Source of the DNA: Bifidobacterium vansinderenii
Lineage (GTDB): Bacteria; Actinomycetota; Actinomycetes; Actinomycetales; Bifidobacteriaceae
Assembly (NCBI RefSeq): GCF_002234915.1
Contig: NZ_NEWD01000021.1
Location: 29,528 to 93,527, forward strand
Direction: 5' to 3'
DNA length: 64,000 nucleotides
The notes under the pieces are model-generated. The model was not told the DNA's origin. It made no database searches and worked only from the letters and a program-made list of their open reading frames with translations. This document shows, one piece after another, positions 1 through 9,002 of the stretch. The position numbers were made by a program, and so were the translations under genes. Every line of letters starts with the position of its first letter. The stretch's first letter is position 1.

Positions 1-888
1 GTGCACGATCCCAAGGCCGCGCTCGACTACGCGCGTCGGCTTTCCGCACTCAACAAGGAGCTCGACGGCGAACTCATGATCGTGATGCGCGTGTACTTCG
101 AGAAGCCGCGCACCACCGTCGGCTGGAAGGGCCTGATCAATGATCCCGACGTGGACGGCAGCCACAACATCCGCAAGGGTCTGCTGCTCGCCCGTCAGAT
201 TCTGCTCGACGTGCTGGACGCCGGCCTGCCCGCCGCCACTGAGTTCCTGGAGCCCACCTCGCCGCAGTTCATCTCTGACGCCGTGACATGGGGCGCGATC
301 GGCGCGCGCAACACCGAAAGCCAGATCCACCGTCAGCTTGCCAGCGGCCTGTCCATGCCCGTCGGATTCAAGAACGCGACCGACGGATCCGTCAAGGCGG
401 CCATCAACGGCTGCTACGCGGCCGCGCAGGAGCACACGTTCTTCGGCATCGACCACATGGGTCGTGCCGCCGCCGTCGAAACGCTCGGCAACCCCGACTG
501 CCATGTGGTGCTGCGCGGTTCGAGCCACGGCCCGAACTACGACGCCGAATCCGTGCGCGTCGCCATGGACGCGATCCGCGACGAGATGCCCGCCGACTCC
601 GCCGCCGCCCACGGGCTCGTGATCGACGCCTCGCACGGCAACTCCGGCAAGGACGAGCATCGTCAGGCCGAAGTGGTGCGCAACATCGCCGCACGCGTGG
701 CCGCAGGAGAGACCGGCATCACCGGCATCATGATGGAAAGCTTCATCGAGGGCGGCAACCAGCCGGCCGCGCCGCTGCCGCAGCTCGTGTACGGCAAGTC
801 CATCACCGACAAGTGCATCTCCTGGCCCGAAACCGAGAAGCTGCTGCGCGAGCTCGCCGCCGCCGTGAGCGAGCGCCGTTGGAGGTGA
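1..888 (+). CDS. 3-deoxy-7-phosphoheptulonate (DAHP) synthase, class I, 5'-truncated by window
   Basis: First enzyme of the shikimate pathway; it condenses phosphoenolpyruvate and erythrose 4-phosphate in the cytoplasm. The visible 295 residues carry class I AroF/G/H signatures: IHDPKAAL-like start (visible as HDPKAALDYA), YFEKPRTTVGWKGL, GARNTESQIHRQLASGL, GFKNATDGS, DASHGNSGK and ESFIEGGNQ. Family members are about 350 residues, so roughly 50-60 N-terminal residues lie before base 1 and the leading GTG is an internal codon, not a start. The gene ends in TGA and is followed 97 bp later by mtnN on the same strand. Which aromatic amino acid controls it cannot be told from this fragment. It is a core gene, unlike most of the window. 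Confidence 0.95.
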   Translation: MHDPKAALDYARRLSALNKELDGELMIVMRVYFEKPRTTVGWKGLINDPDVDGSHNIRKGLLLARQILLDVLDAGLPAATEFLEPTSPQFISDAVTWGAIGARNTESQIHRQLASGLSMPVGFKNATDGSVKAAINGCYAAAQEHTFFGIDHMGRAAAVETLGNPDCHVVLRGSSHGPNYDAESVRVAMDAIRDEMPADSAAAHGLVIDASHGNSGKDEHRQAEVVRNIAARVAAGETGITGIMMESFIEGGNQPAAPLPQLVYGKSITDKCISWPETEKLLRELAAAVSERRWR

Positions 889-984
889 ACGGCCTGAGCC
901 GCCTGCGGGTGGCTAAGCTGTGGCTAAGCTGTTGCGTGAATACAACCGAGTGAAATATATGAATATATGCGCAAAGGAGACGCT

Positions 985-1680
985 ATGAGCAGGACGATCG
1001 CGATCATCGGAGCCATGGACGAGGAGGTCGCGTTCATCGCGCGCTCGCTGACCGGCGCCGCGACGCATGCCGAAGCCGGACTGAACGTCACCGAGGGCAC
1101 GTTCGTCGGCGGTGAGGGCGAGACGCTGCATGTGGTCGCCACCGTCGCCGGCATGGGCACGGTCAACGCGGCCGCCACCACGCAGCATCTGATCGATGTG
1201 TACTCTCCCGAGGCCGTGATCTTCTCCGGCATCGCCGGCAACCTCAACAAGGATCTGCACATCAACGACGTGGTGCTCGGCGGCACGCTGCGCTATCTTG
1301 ACACCGACATGCGCCTGATCGCCCAGTCCGCGCCCAAGACCGATGAGTTCCACTCCGATCCGCATCTGCTGGCCGTGGCGGGCGAGGCACTGGACGAGAT
1401 GGGCATCACGCACATCACCGGCGTGATCGCCACCGGCAACTACTTCGTGGAGGGCGACGAGAACACCGCCAAGGTGAAGGCCGCCACCGGCGCCGATGCC
1501 GTGGAGATGGAGGGCGCCGCCGTGGCGCACGTGGCCGCGCGCAACGAAGTGCCCGCGCTGGTGATCCGCGCGCTGAGCGACAACGCCGACACCGAATACG
1601 AGACGTTCAAGGACTTCGACATCAGCGAGTACGCCGACACCGCCGCCAAGCTCGTGATCAACATCCTCGGCCGTTTGTAG
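985..1680 (+). CDS. mtnN: 5'-methylthioadenosine/S-adenosylhomocysteine nucleosidase
   Basis: Cleaves adenine from MTA and SAH, recycling methyl-donor by-products in the cytosol. The 231-residue length is normal for the family. Visible signatures are the N-terminal IGAMDEEVAFI, the FSGIAGNL glycine-rich loop, VEMEGAAVAHVA with the substrate-binding Met-Glu, and RALSDNAD with the catalytic Asp. An in-frame ATG lies at 967, but AAAGGAGA at 973-980 sits five bases before the ATG at 985, so 985 is the better start. The stop is followed directly by the first dispersed two-hairpin repeat. It is the last core-type gene before the carbohydrate region. Confidence 0.93.
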   Translation: MSRTIAIIGAMDEEVAFIARSLTGAATHAEAGLNVTEGTFVGGEGETLHVVATVAGMGTVNAAATTQHLIDVYSPEAVIFSGIAGNLNKDLHINDVVLGGTLRYLDTDMRLIAQSAPKTDEFHSDPHLLAVAGEALDEMGITHITGVIATGNYFVEGDENTAKVKAATGADAVEMEGAAVAHVAARNEVPALVIRALSDNADTEYETFKDFDISEYADTAAKLVINILGRL

Positions 1681-1703
1681 ATTTCCCGGTTCTTCCTCTC
1701 ATC

Positions 1704-1751
1704 CTTCCCCTTGAGGGGAAGGTGTCAGCCGGCAGGCTGACTGATGAGGTG
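1704..1751 (+). repeat. Two-hairpin dispersed repeat, type A
   Basis: First arm is CTTCCCCTTGAGGGGAAG-like, second stem is TCAGCC/GGCTGA, and the tail is CTGATGAGGTG. It lies just after mtnN. Confidence 0.85.
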
Positions 1752-1768
1752 ACAAACGGGTTGGCTGA

Positions 1769-2049
1769 TCACCTCATCCGTCGGCTCCGCCGACACCTTC
1801 CCCTCAAGGGGAAGGCGGCATATGGCTATTCGATCTCATACGGATAAGCCGGCTTCCCCTTGAGGGGAAGCTGTCAGTCGAAGACTGACTGATGAGGTGG
1901 CCGACCGACCAGTTCGGCACCATAACAATCGAAACTGGGTATATCCGTATCATTTGGAGACCGAAAATGGGGTCTACATGATGCGGATATACCCAGTTTT
2001 GTCGTTTGTGTCCGGTTTTACCCAGAAATAATGATCCGGTTTTACCCAC
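1769..2049. repeat. Left copy of ~285-bp structured repeat flanking the PAP2 gene
   Basis: Contains, in order, an inverted type A two-hairpin element, a direct type A element and a 68-bp long hairpin (1932-1999), ending in TTTTACCCAC. The same order and most of the sequence recur at 5295-5585 in the same orientation. The type A second stem and the inner stem of the long hairpin differ between copies but stay paired. Confidence 0.85.
1932..1999. repeat. 68-bp long hairpin, left copy
   Basis: Outer arms AAACTGGGTATATCCG and CGGATATACCCAGTTT pair almost perfectly. An inner AGACC/GGTCT stem closes the loop; in the right copy this inner stem is AGGCC/GGCCT, a compensatory change. Confidence 0.85.
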
Positions 2050-2242
2050 ATTCGATCCAACCGAAAACCGAATGATGAACGAACGGTGAATCATGGTGAA
2101 CGGAGGGTAGCGCAGTACTGATTTCTTCCTATCCGCCGGTGTGGGGCGCGCACGGCTGGCCCACACTGGAACCGCAGTATGCCGATGACGCCAAGAGGAG
2201 CGCATCGGCATTTTCCATATTCACTGTGAGGATTGGAAGATC

Positions 2243-5200
2243 ATGACACATGCAGCAATCACAGCCAAGGCGATGAAGGGGGCCCTCGCCGGGTTCGTCG
2301 CCGTGGCCATGCTGACGCCGCTCGCCGCATCCACGGCGTCGGCCGCCACCACCGACGCGACCGCCGGCAACCAGCAGAGCTTCATCCAGTACGACGTGGC
2401 CAAGAGCCCGGCCGCCGACTCCGGCAAGGGAATCACCTCCCTGCTCACCGATTTCACCACCTACTGGACGCCGAACAAGGGCGTGACCGACGGCGGAGTC
2501 GCCACCCTGCAGCACGACGACGAGCTGACCGAAAGCATCAACAACGCCGCGTACGGCGCCGACGGCAAGACCGCGCAGGACCAGCGTGCCCTGTCCGACG
2601 CCCAGATGAACTCCACCAACACGCTGTACGACGCGCTCGGCCCCACCATCGGCGGCTACTTCAAGGCCGACATGGAGGCCGGCAAGCTGCCCAAGACCGC
2701 CGCCTACCTTAAGGCCATGAACAAGTCCGCAAGCACCGGCGACGCCAAGGGCACCTACGCGCACCCGCGTCCGTACGTGGACCGCGCCAACTACAAGGGC
2801 GAGCAGCTCGACCTCAAGGGCCTCAAGAGCACGCTCGACATCAAGAAGGTCCCCGGCTACGAGAACTTCGACTGGGGTGACGGCGAAGCCCCCGACAACG
2901 AGTACGAGGGTCTGGCCGAATCCGGATCCTTCCCGTCCGGCCACACCACGTTCGCGTTCACGCAGGGCGTGGGCCTGTCCGCCATCCTGCCTGAACTCGG
3001 TCCGCAGATCATGACGCGTGTGTCCGAGGCGGGCAACAACCGCATCGTGCTCGGCGTGCACTACCCGCTCGACATCATGGGCGGCCACATCGCCGGCACC
3101 TACGGCGTGGCCACCGCGTTGAGCGATCCCGCCACTGCCAAGCAGGCTCAGGAGGCCCGCGCCGAACTGCAGTCCGTGCTTGGTGCCGACTGCCAGGCCA
3201 ACAAGGTGACCAAGGACGCCGGCCTGCACTCCTGCATCAACGCGACCAACGCCAACGGCCAGTCCAGCAAGCAGCCGTACGGCGGCTACACCAACTCCTT
3301 CACCGACGCCGTGTCCACCAAGCCCGTCACCGACGAGGCCTCCGCGCTCGACGCGTACACCGCCCGCATGACCTACGGATTCAAGCAGACCGGCGACACT
3401 TCCAAGCGTCCGGTCGTGCCCGAGGGCGCCGAGAACCTGCTCGCCAACGTCGACTACTTCAACACCGACGATCCGGCCAACGGCAAGCTCAAGCTCAGCA
3501 CCGACGAACTGCGTCAGGTGATCGCCGCCAGCGAGATCCAGTCCGGCTACCCGCTCGACGCGAGCAGCGACGGCTGGGGCCGCATCAACCTCGCGAAGAT
3601 CTACACCGCGCGCGTGACCTTCGACAAGGCCGACCCCGCCACCCGCAAGATCACCGACATCTCCTTCGGTCACCACCGCGACGAGGTCGTGGTGCCCACG
3701 GTGCCGACCCAGCCCAAGGCCGACGCCCTGTCCAACCTGCTCAAGGACTACAACACGTACTTCGACTTCTACAGCGCCAACGGCGTGCAGAACACCGAGG
3801 TCGCCAAGTCCACGACCAAGCACGACGACGATCTGACCGCCGCCATCAACAACAAGGCGTTCGGCGTCGACGGCAATACCGCGCAGGACCAGCGTGCCCT
3901 GTCCGACGCCCAGATGAACTCCACGAACACGCTGTACGACGCGCTCGGCCCGGTGCTCGGCCAGTACTACAAGACCGCCATGGACAACGGCAAGCTGCCG
4001 CAGACCAAGGCGTTCCTCGCCGAGATGAACAAGTCGGCGAGCACCGGCACGGCCAAGGCCTACTACCAGCACCCGCGCCCGTACATCGACCGCGTGAACT
4101 TCCAGGGCAAGACCCTGAACATCGACAACACGCTGCAGAACCGCATCAAGAAGGCCCCGGGCTACGAGAACTTCGACTGGGGTGACGGCGAGGCTCCCGA
4201 CAACGAGTACGAGGGTCTGGCGAACTCCGGTTCGTTCCCGTCCGGCCACACCACGTTCGCGTTCACGCAGGGCGCCGGCCTGTCCTACATCCTGCCCGAG
4301 CTCGGCCCGGAGATCATGACGCGTGTGTCCGAGGCGGGCAACAACCGCATCGTGCTCGGCGTGCACTACCCGCTCGACATCATGGGCGGCCATATCGCCG
4401 GACAGTACGGCGTGGCCACCGCAGTCAGCAGCAACGACCAGGCCAAGGCCGACGCCGCCGCAGCCCGCACCGAGCTCGTGAACTACCTCACCGCCCAGTG
4501 CAAGGCCGACGGCCACGGCGACACCCTCGACGCCTGCATCGCCAACACCGGCGCCAACAACGACAAGGGCTACGCCAACGACTTCACCGACGACGTGGTG
4601 AAGACCGCCGTGACCGACCGCAAGAGCGCCATCGACGCCTACACCGCCCGCATGACCTACGGCTTCGTCCAGACCGGCAAGTCCGGACAGGACGCCGTGG
4701 TGCCCGACGCCGCCGTGAGCATGCTCGACAACGTGGCCGCGTTCAAGAACCTCACCGCCGACCAGAAGAAGGCCGTGCTCGCCGCAACCGAAGGCGACTC
4801 CGGCTACCCGCTCGACGCCAGCAGCGAAGGCTGGGCCCGCATCAACCTCGCCAAGGCGTACAGCGCCAAGGTGACGCTCGACAAGAGCGGCAAGGTCGTC
4901 AAGGTTGAGCCCGGCCAGACCGAGCCGTCCGTCGTGACCGCCGGTGACAACGGCAACAACGGTGGTCAGAATGGCGGCCAGAACAACGGCGGCCAGTCCG
5001 GTGAGAACAACGGCCAGCAGAACGGTCAGAACGGCAACAGCCAGAACCAGAACGGTTCCACCAACAACGGCGCCGCATCCAACGGTTCCAACGGCCAGAA
5101 CGGCGGTTCCAACGGTTCCAAGACCCCGGCCAGCGCCACCGGTAAGACCACGGCCAAGACCGGCAAGCTCAGCCGCACCGGTACCGCCGTCGCGGGCATC

Positions 5201-5266
5201 GCGGTCGCCGTCGCGGTGATCGCACTCGCCGGCATGACCCTGGTCATCCGCCGCCGCAACGCCTGA
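2243..5266 (+). CDS. Wall-anchored tandem PAP2 (acid phosphatase) protein
   Basis: Predicted exported phosphatase of 1007 residues. A signal peptide occupies about residues 1-35 (hydrophobic core AGFVAVAML, cleavage near ASAA). Two PAP2-type domains follow. Each carries HPRPY (residues ~174 and ~611), FPSGHTTFAFTQG (~230 and ~665) and RIVLGVHYPLD (~267 and ~702), matching the KxxxxxxRP / PSGH / SRxxxxxHxxxD phosphatase signature. An Asn/Gly-rich spacer (~895-960) leads to LSRTG, a hydrophobic segment and RRRNA, an LPXTG-like sorting signal. Long stretches of the two domains are identical at DNA level, which suggests recent duplication or gene conversion. The substrate is unknown. The gene stands alone between two direct copies of a ~285-bp repeat. 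Confidence 0.85.
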   Translation: MTHAAITAKAMKGALAGFVAVAMLTPLAASTASAATTDATAGNQQSFIQYDVAKSPAADSGKGITSLLTDFTTYWTPNKGVTDGGVATLQHDDELTESINNAAYGADGKTAQDQRALSDAQMNSTNTLYDALGPTIGGYFKADMEAGKLPKTAAYLKAMNKSASTGDAKGTYAHPRPYVDRANYKGEQLDLKGLKSTLDIKKVPGYENFDWGDGEAPDNEYEGLAESGSFPSGHTTFAFTQGVGLSAILPELGPQIMTRVSEAGNNRIVLGVHYPLDIMGGHIAGTYGVATALSDPATAKQAQEARAELQSVLGADCQANKVTKDAGLHSCINATNANGQSSKQPYGGYTNSFTDAVSTKPVTDEASALDAYTARMTYGFKQTGDTSKRPVVPEGAENLLANVDYFNTDDPANGKLKLSTDELRQVIAASEIQSGYPLDASSDGWGRINLAKIYTARVTFDKADPATRKITDISFGHHRDEVVVPTVPTQPKADALSNLLKDYNTYFDFYSANGVQNTEVAKSTTKHDDDLTAAINNKAFGVDGNTAQDQRALSDAQMNSTNTLYDALGPVLGQYYKTAMDNGKLPQTKAFLAEMNKSASTGTAKAYYQHPRPYIDRVNFQGKTLNIDNTLQNRIKKAPGYENFDWGDGEAPDNEYEGLANSGSFPSGHTTFAFTQGAGLSYILPELGPEIMTRVSEAGNNRIVLGVHYPLDIMGGHIAGQYGVATAVSSNDQAKADAAAARTELVNYLTAQCKADGHGDTLDACIANTGANNDKGYANDFTDDVVKTAVTDRKSAIDAYTARMTYGFVQTGKSGQDAVVPDAAVSMLDNVAAFKNLTADQKKAVLAATEGDSGYPLDASSEGWARINLAKAYSAKVTLDKSGKVVKVEPGQTEPSVVTAGDNGNNGGQNGGQNNGGQSGENNGQQNGQNGNSQNQNGSTNNGAASNGSNGQNGGSNGSKTPASATGKTTAKTGKLSRTGTAVAGIAVAVAVIALAGMTLVIRRRNA

Positions 5267-5606
5267 TCTGGGAGGATCGGGGCTGGTTGGCAGGTCACCT
5301 CATCCGTCCGGCTTCGCCGGCCACCTTCCCCTCAAGGGGAAGGCTGCCTATAACCATTCAGGCTCATGCGGTTAAGCCGGCTTCCCCTTGAGGGGAAGCT
5401 GTCAGCCGACAGGCTGACTGATGAGGTGATCGACCGACCAGTCCGCCACCATCACCATCACAAACTGAAACTGGGTATATCCGCATCATAAAGAGGCCGA
5501 AAACAGGCCTTTCATGATGCGGATATACCCAGTTTGCTGTTTAACGTCCGGTTTTACCCAGAGATAATGGGTCGGTTATGCCCACGAACTGACCTAGGGG
5601 GCGAAC
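5267..5606. other. Repeat-rich intergenic region between convergent genes
   Basis: No gene is supported. It is almost wholly occupied by the right copy of the ~285-bp repeat, between the ends of the PAP2 gene and the minus-strand regulator. Confidence 0.75.
5295..5585. repeat. Right copy of ~285-bp structured repeat flanking the PAP2 gene
   Basis: Contains an inverted type A element (5296-5343), a direct type A element (5381-5428) and the 68-bp long hairpin (5468-5535), in the same order as 1769-2049. Differences fall largely in loops or are compensatory. Confidence 0.85.
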
Positions 5607-6914
5607 CTAGTCCCCGATCGTGGCGACGGAGCCGCGGTCGATCAGACGCGGGTCGATCATGATGTGACGAGCCGGCCAGTCGGGATGCTCGAGACGCCAC
5701 AGCAGCGTGTTCAGGCATTCGGCGGCGAACTCATGCTGCGGGGAACGCAGCACGGTCAGCGGGCGAGAGCTCGGCGTGGCATAGCCGTCCACCGAGATGA
5801 TCGAGATGTCCGCGGGCACACGCTTGCCATGCCGTTCGAGCGACTGGGCGAGCGCGATCGCCAGATAATCGGAGTGCACGAGCAGACCGGTCACGTCGGA
5901 ATCGATTGTGCGTTCCACGATCTCCTCCACGCCATGCGTGTCGTAGGGCTGGATGCCGTCGAACACGAACGGGCATTCCAGCAGGTTCGTCTTGTCGACG
6001 AGCTGATGCCACGCCTCCTCGATGATCTCCGAGGTCGGCGTAAGCGTGAACGCAGCCGCCACGTGACGGTGTCCGCGCTCGCGGAAGTGGTTGATGGCCT
6101 TGCGTACGCCGTACGGATGGTTGGTGCGCACGGAGTCGTGGAACACGTTGGACGAGTACGGCTGGTCGCGCTCGGCCACGACCACGGGCACGGGGGAGTG
6201 GTCGATCCAGTTCCACGACGCCTGCGAGACGTCCTCCTCGGAGCTGGGGCAGGCGATGATGCCGCGCAGGTTCGGCACCGAGCCGAAGGTGTCGAGGATC
6301 TCGTTCTCGCGGATGCGCTCGTAGGAGGATTCGCGGATCTCCACGCGGTATCCGAGCTTGGCGGCCTCGGTGTGGATCTCGGCGATCACGGTGGGCCAGA
6401 AGAAGCTGGGTTCGGGGAACATGAGGCCGATCACGCCCTTGTCGCGGCTGTCGCGCTGGGGGATGACGGGCTGTGGGACGCCGATGTGCATGTCGCGCAG
6501 ATCCTCGTCGTTCAGCGGCAGGATGGTGCGGTCGAGCTGGTCGATGGTGTCGGTGTTGAGCAGCGGTTCGACCGTCGGAGTGGTGGCGGATGCGGTCGGG
6601 GTCGTGCCACCCGATGCGGCGGTCTTCGAAGAGGGGGACTGAGCGCCCGGGGTGGCGGGCGAGCCGTCGGTGCCGTTGCTGCCCACCGACATGGCGCCGC
6701 CGCGTACCCTGCGCAGCAGTCCGGCCTCGGCAAGCACGGACAGGTCTCGTCGCACGGTGATTTCGGTGGTATTGAGGTACTTCGCCAACGCGGGGACGGT
6801 CACCACGTTTTCACGGGTGAGCAGGCTCAGGATCATATCCTGGCGTTCTGCGGGCAGATAGCTGCGCTGCGGTGCGGCTGCGTTGCCGTCCGAGGAGGCG
6901 TGAGGGGTGGGCAT
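5607..6914 (-). CDS. Hybrid transcriptional regulator: DeoR-type HTH plus LacI-type sensor
   Basis: Predicted DNA-binding repressor or activator of the neighbouring GH30/ABC genes. Residues ~20-75 form a DeoR winged helix (ERQDMILSLLTRENVVTVPA, ITVRRDLSVLAEAGLLRRV, RGGA). A ~60-residue Ser/Thr/Pro/Ala-rich linker follows. From about residue 155 there is a periplasmic-binding-protein-like sensor (GVIGLMFPEPSFFWPTVIAE; ISIISVDGYATPSSRPLTVL) as in LacI/GalR proteins. An in-frame GTG at 6929 is possible, but AAGGAA ahead of the ATG at 6914 favours the shorter 435-residue form. It is divergent from the GH30 gene across an A+T-rich region with repeated RTGATC motifs. Confidence 0.85.
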   Translation of the reverse strand: MPTPHASSDGNAAAPQRSYLPAERQDMILSLLTRENVVTVPALAKYLNTTEITVRRDLSVLAEAGLLRRVRGGAMSVGSNGTDGSPATPGAQSPSSKTAASGGTTPTASATTPTVEPLLNTDTIDQLDRTILPLNDEDLRDMHIGVPQPVIPQRDSRDKGVIGLMFPEPSFFWPTVIAEIHTEAAKLGYRVEIRESSYERIRENEILDTFGSVPNLRGIIACPSSEEDVSQASWNWIDHSPVPVVVAERDQPYSSNVFHDSVRTNHPYGVRKAINHFRERGHRHVAAAFTLTPTSEIIEEAWHQLVDKTNLLECPFVFDGIQPYDTHGVEEIVERTIDSDVTGLLVHSDYLAIALAQSLERHGKRVPADISIISVDGYATPSSRPLTVLRSPQHEFAAECLNTLLWRLEHPDWPARHIMIDPRLIDRGSVATIGD

Positions 6915-6938
6915 GATGATTCCTTGCACTACTGTTTT

Positions 6939-7160
6939 CGTCGAATGTTCATCGAACTGTATATAAGTATACCGTTTTGATCACAAACAATCATACCAGC
7001 ACGAGAGAAAATGATGATCGATATTGTCTATTTTCTTTGAAATTACAATGATTTTTAACGGTTGTCAGATGTCTTATTTTCCTATTCTGCACCTATGGCA
7101 GTGTGTCGTTATGATCGAAGGCAAAACAAACTGTGGAAAATGATTAAAAGTGATTATTGC
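6939..7160. promoter_or_regulatory. A+T-rich divergent control region with TGATC boxes
   Basis: The 334-bp gap between the hybrid regulator and GH30 is visibly A+T-rich. It holds TTGATCACAAACAA (about 6977-6990) and ATGATCGAAGGCAA (about 7111-7124), plus looser TGATGATCGATA. The same box occurs several times in the other GH30/ABC divergent region, so these are candidate operators of the regulator at 5607-6914. Confidence 0.45.
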
Positions 7161-7248
7161 TGAACAAAAGTGCGTTATACTGGAGTGGTCAGCAATGGAA
7201 GAGCGTGGTCGGCAACGAGGCGACCGCGAAACAAGACAAAGGACAGTC

Positions 7249-8838
7249 ATGGCAGACGATTCCGTACTCACCGCAGCACAGGCCCGATACGCCAATGAAT
7301 TCTGGACGGCCACCTCCGGTGACCTCAAGCAGCGTCGCGAAACGATCAGCGCTCCCGAGTATGTCGCCGAACCCGGCGACGCCACCCCGATCGTGATCGA
7401 TCCGGCCGACCGCAAGCAGCCGTGGATCGGTGCGGGCGCGGCCATCACCGACGCCGCCGCATCCCTGATCTGGGGATCCATGGACGCCGAGCAGCGTCAC
7501 GCATTCCTCGACGACTGCTTCAACCCGGCCAAGGGCGGCTTCTCCGTGATCCGCATCCCGCTCGGCTCCTGCGAACCCAGCGCCCAGCCGTACTACACGT
7601 ACGATGACCTGCCCTTCGGTGAGCACGACAACGCGCTCACCAAGTTCTCGCTCGGCACCGGCGAACCCGGCGCGCCCGACGCAACCAAGGACTTCAAGTA
7701 CATCATCCCCGTGGTGCTCGAGATCCTCAAGATCAACCCGGCCGTGAAGATCATCGCCTCCCCGTGGAGTGCCCCCGCGTGGATGAAGAACACCGGCCAC
7801 CTGTGCCAGGGCGGCCACCTGCGCTTCGACGAGTGGACCGGCAACGGCTTCGACCCGATGCTCGACAGCTTCGAGGGCTGCTACGCCCGCTACTTCGTCA
7901 AGTACGTCGAGGAGATGGCCAAGATCGGCATTCCGATCTGGGGCGTGACCGTGCAGAACGAGCCGAGCAACGCGCCGAAGTGGCCCGCCATGATGTGGAC
8001 GCTCAAGCAGCAGGCCGAGTTCGCGCACAAGTTCCTGCGTCCGGCCATGAACGCCAAGTTCCCGGAGATGCGCATCTTCATCAACGACGACTCCACGCAC
8101 AACATCCTGTGGCCGGTCAACGAGATCGTCACCCCGCAGCAGGCGGCCAGCATCGACGGCTTCACCGTGCACACCTACGAGGGCCCGTACTCCAACTTCT
8201 TCAACGCCTCCCGCTCGTTCCCGCACTGGATGTTCGGCATGACCGAACGTCGCTGCATGATCGACGAGACGCCCGAGGACGCCGCGCACATCATGCTCGG
8301 CATCATCGGCAACTGGCTCGTGCGCAACGGCGAGAGCTTCATCGCGCTGTGGAACCTCGCGCTCGACGAGCGCGGTCTGCCGAACCAGGTGGGGGCCACC
8401 GGCCGCCGCGGCGTGGTGACGATCCAGCATGAGACCGGCGAGGTGATCCGCAACCTCGAGTACTTCATGCTCCGCGCGTTCGGTCAGGACGTCAAGCCCG
8501 GCTCCGTGGTGGTGCGCTCCACCAACCACACGCCCGACGGATGGTCCGGCGGTCTGGGCTCGGTCGCGTTCCTCTCTCCCGAGGGCGACGTGGCCGCCCA
8601 CGTGTACAACCCGACCGGCGAGCCGATCGAGGCCGCGGTGACGATCAACGGCCAGGGCGGCGCGTGGCAGAAGGTTACCGTGCCGGCGTGGGGCGTGGTC
8701 ACCGTGCACAAGTCCAATGGCGCGATCAACGTGAGCGAGCCGCCGGCCGACGACGAGTTCGAGCTCAACCCCGCACCCAAGCACCTGCTCGGCGACGTGG
8801 CTCCCGGCAAGGTCCGCGTCTGGGGTCAGGACGAGTAA
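7249..8838 (+). CDS. Glycoside hydrolase family 30 enzyme (glucosylceramidase-like), copy 1
   Basis: Retaining beta-glycosidase, 529 residues, no signal peptide, so cytoplasmic. GH30 clan-A features are visible. The acid/base is Glu238 in TVQNEPSN and the nucleophile is Glu333 in FGMTERRC. SPWSAPAWMK, GFTVHTYEG and WNLALDERG surround the active site, and the C-terminal beta-sandwich contains YFMLRAFGQDVKPGS. An in-frame start exists at 7150, but AAAGGACA just before the ATG at 7249 marks the likely start. Known activities in this family include glucosylceramidase, beta-1,6-glucanase, beta-1,6-galactanase and xylanases; sequence alone does not fix the substrate. It converges with a second GH30 gene. 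Confidence 0.9.
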   Translation: MADDSVLTAAQARYANEFWTATSGDLKQRRETISAPEYVAEPGDATPIVIDPADRKQPWIGAGAAITDAAASLIWGSMDAEQRHAFLDDCFNPAKGGFSVIRIPLGSCEPSAQPYYTYDDLPFGEHDNALTKFSLGTGEPGAPDATKDFKYIIPVVLEILKINPAVKIIASPWSAPAWMKNTGHLCQGGHLRFDEWTGNGFDPMLDSFEGCYARYFVKYVEEMAKIGIPIWGVTVQNEPSNAPKWPAMMWTLKQQAEFAHKFLRPAMNAKFPEMRIFINDDSTHNILWPVNEIVTPQQAASIDGFTVHTYEGPYSNFFNASRSFPHWMFGMTERRCMIDETPEDAAHIMLGIIGNWLVRNGESFIALWNLALDERGLPNQVGATGRRGVVTIQHETGEVIRNLEYFMLRAFGQDVKPGSVVVRSTNHTPDGWSGGLGSVAFLSPEGDVAAHVYNPTGEPIEAAVTINGQGGAWQKVTVPAWGVVTVHKSNGAINVSEPPADDEFELNPAPKHLLGDVAPGKVRVWGQDE

Positions 8839-8852
8839 GGTTCCGTTATCGT

Positions 8853-8973
8853 AGGCTCCCCTCTGAGGGGAGCCTGTGTATGTAGGGTCCGCCCGGGTGT
8901 CGTGCTCGGTGCGGACCCGTTTGCATATATGAATAAACCCGCAGCGGGGGAGATTCCCCACTGCGGGTTTATT
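8853..8973. terminator. Hairpin cluster and bidirectional terminator between convergent GH30 genes
   Basis: Three stem-loops in tandem: AGGCTCCCCT/AGGGGAGCCT (8853-8874), GGGTCCGC/GCGGACCC (8885-8918) and AATAAACCCGCAG/CTGCGGGTTTATT (8932-8973). The last has A/T-rich flanks on both sides and should stop transcription from both GH30 genes. Confidence 0.75.
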
Positions 8974-9002
8974 AATGCTCGGCGACGATCCCTACCCGAG
9001 TG

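Larger units (their letters stand above)
1681..2242. other. Repeat-rich intergenic region
   Basis: No gene is supported. It holds three copies of the two-hairpin element (1704-1751, 1770-1815 inverted, 1853-1899) and a 68-bp long hairpin (1932-1999). The block 1769-2049 recurs after the next gene. The final ~190 bp precede the PAP2 protein start and should hold its promoter, but no clear -35/-10 pair was identified. Confidence 0.7.

Noticed and set aside
1704..1899. Simple rho-independent terminators
   Set aside because: The type A/B elements lack T-runs, have a conserved second hairpin and tail, and occur in both orientations, so they are better treated as dispersed repeats.
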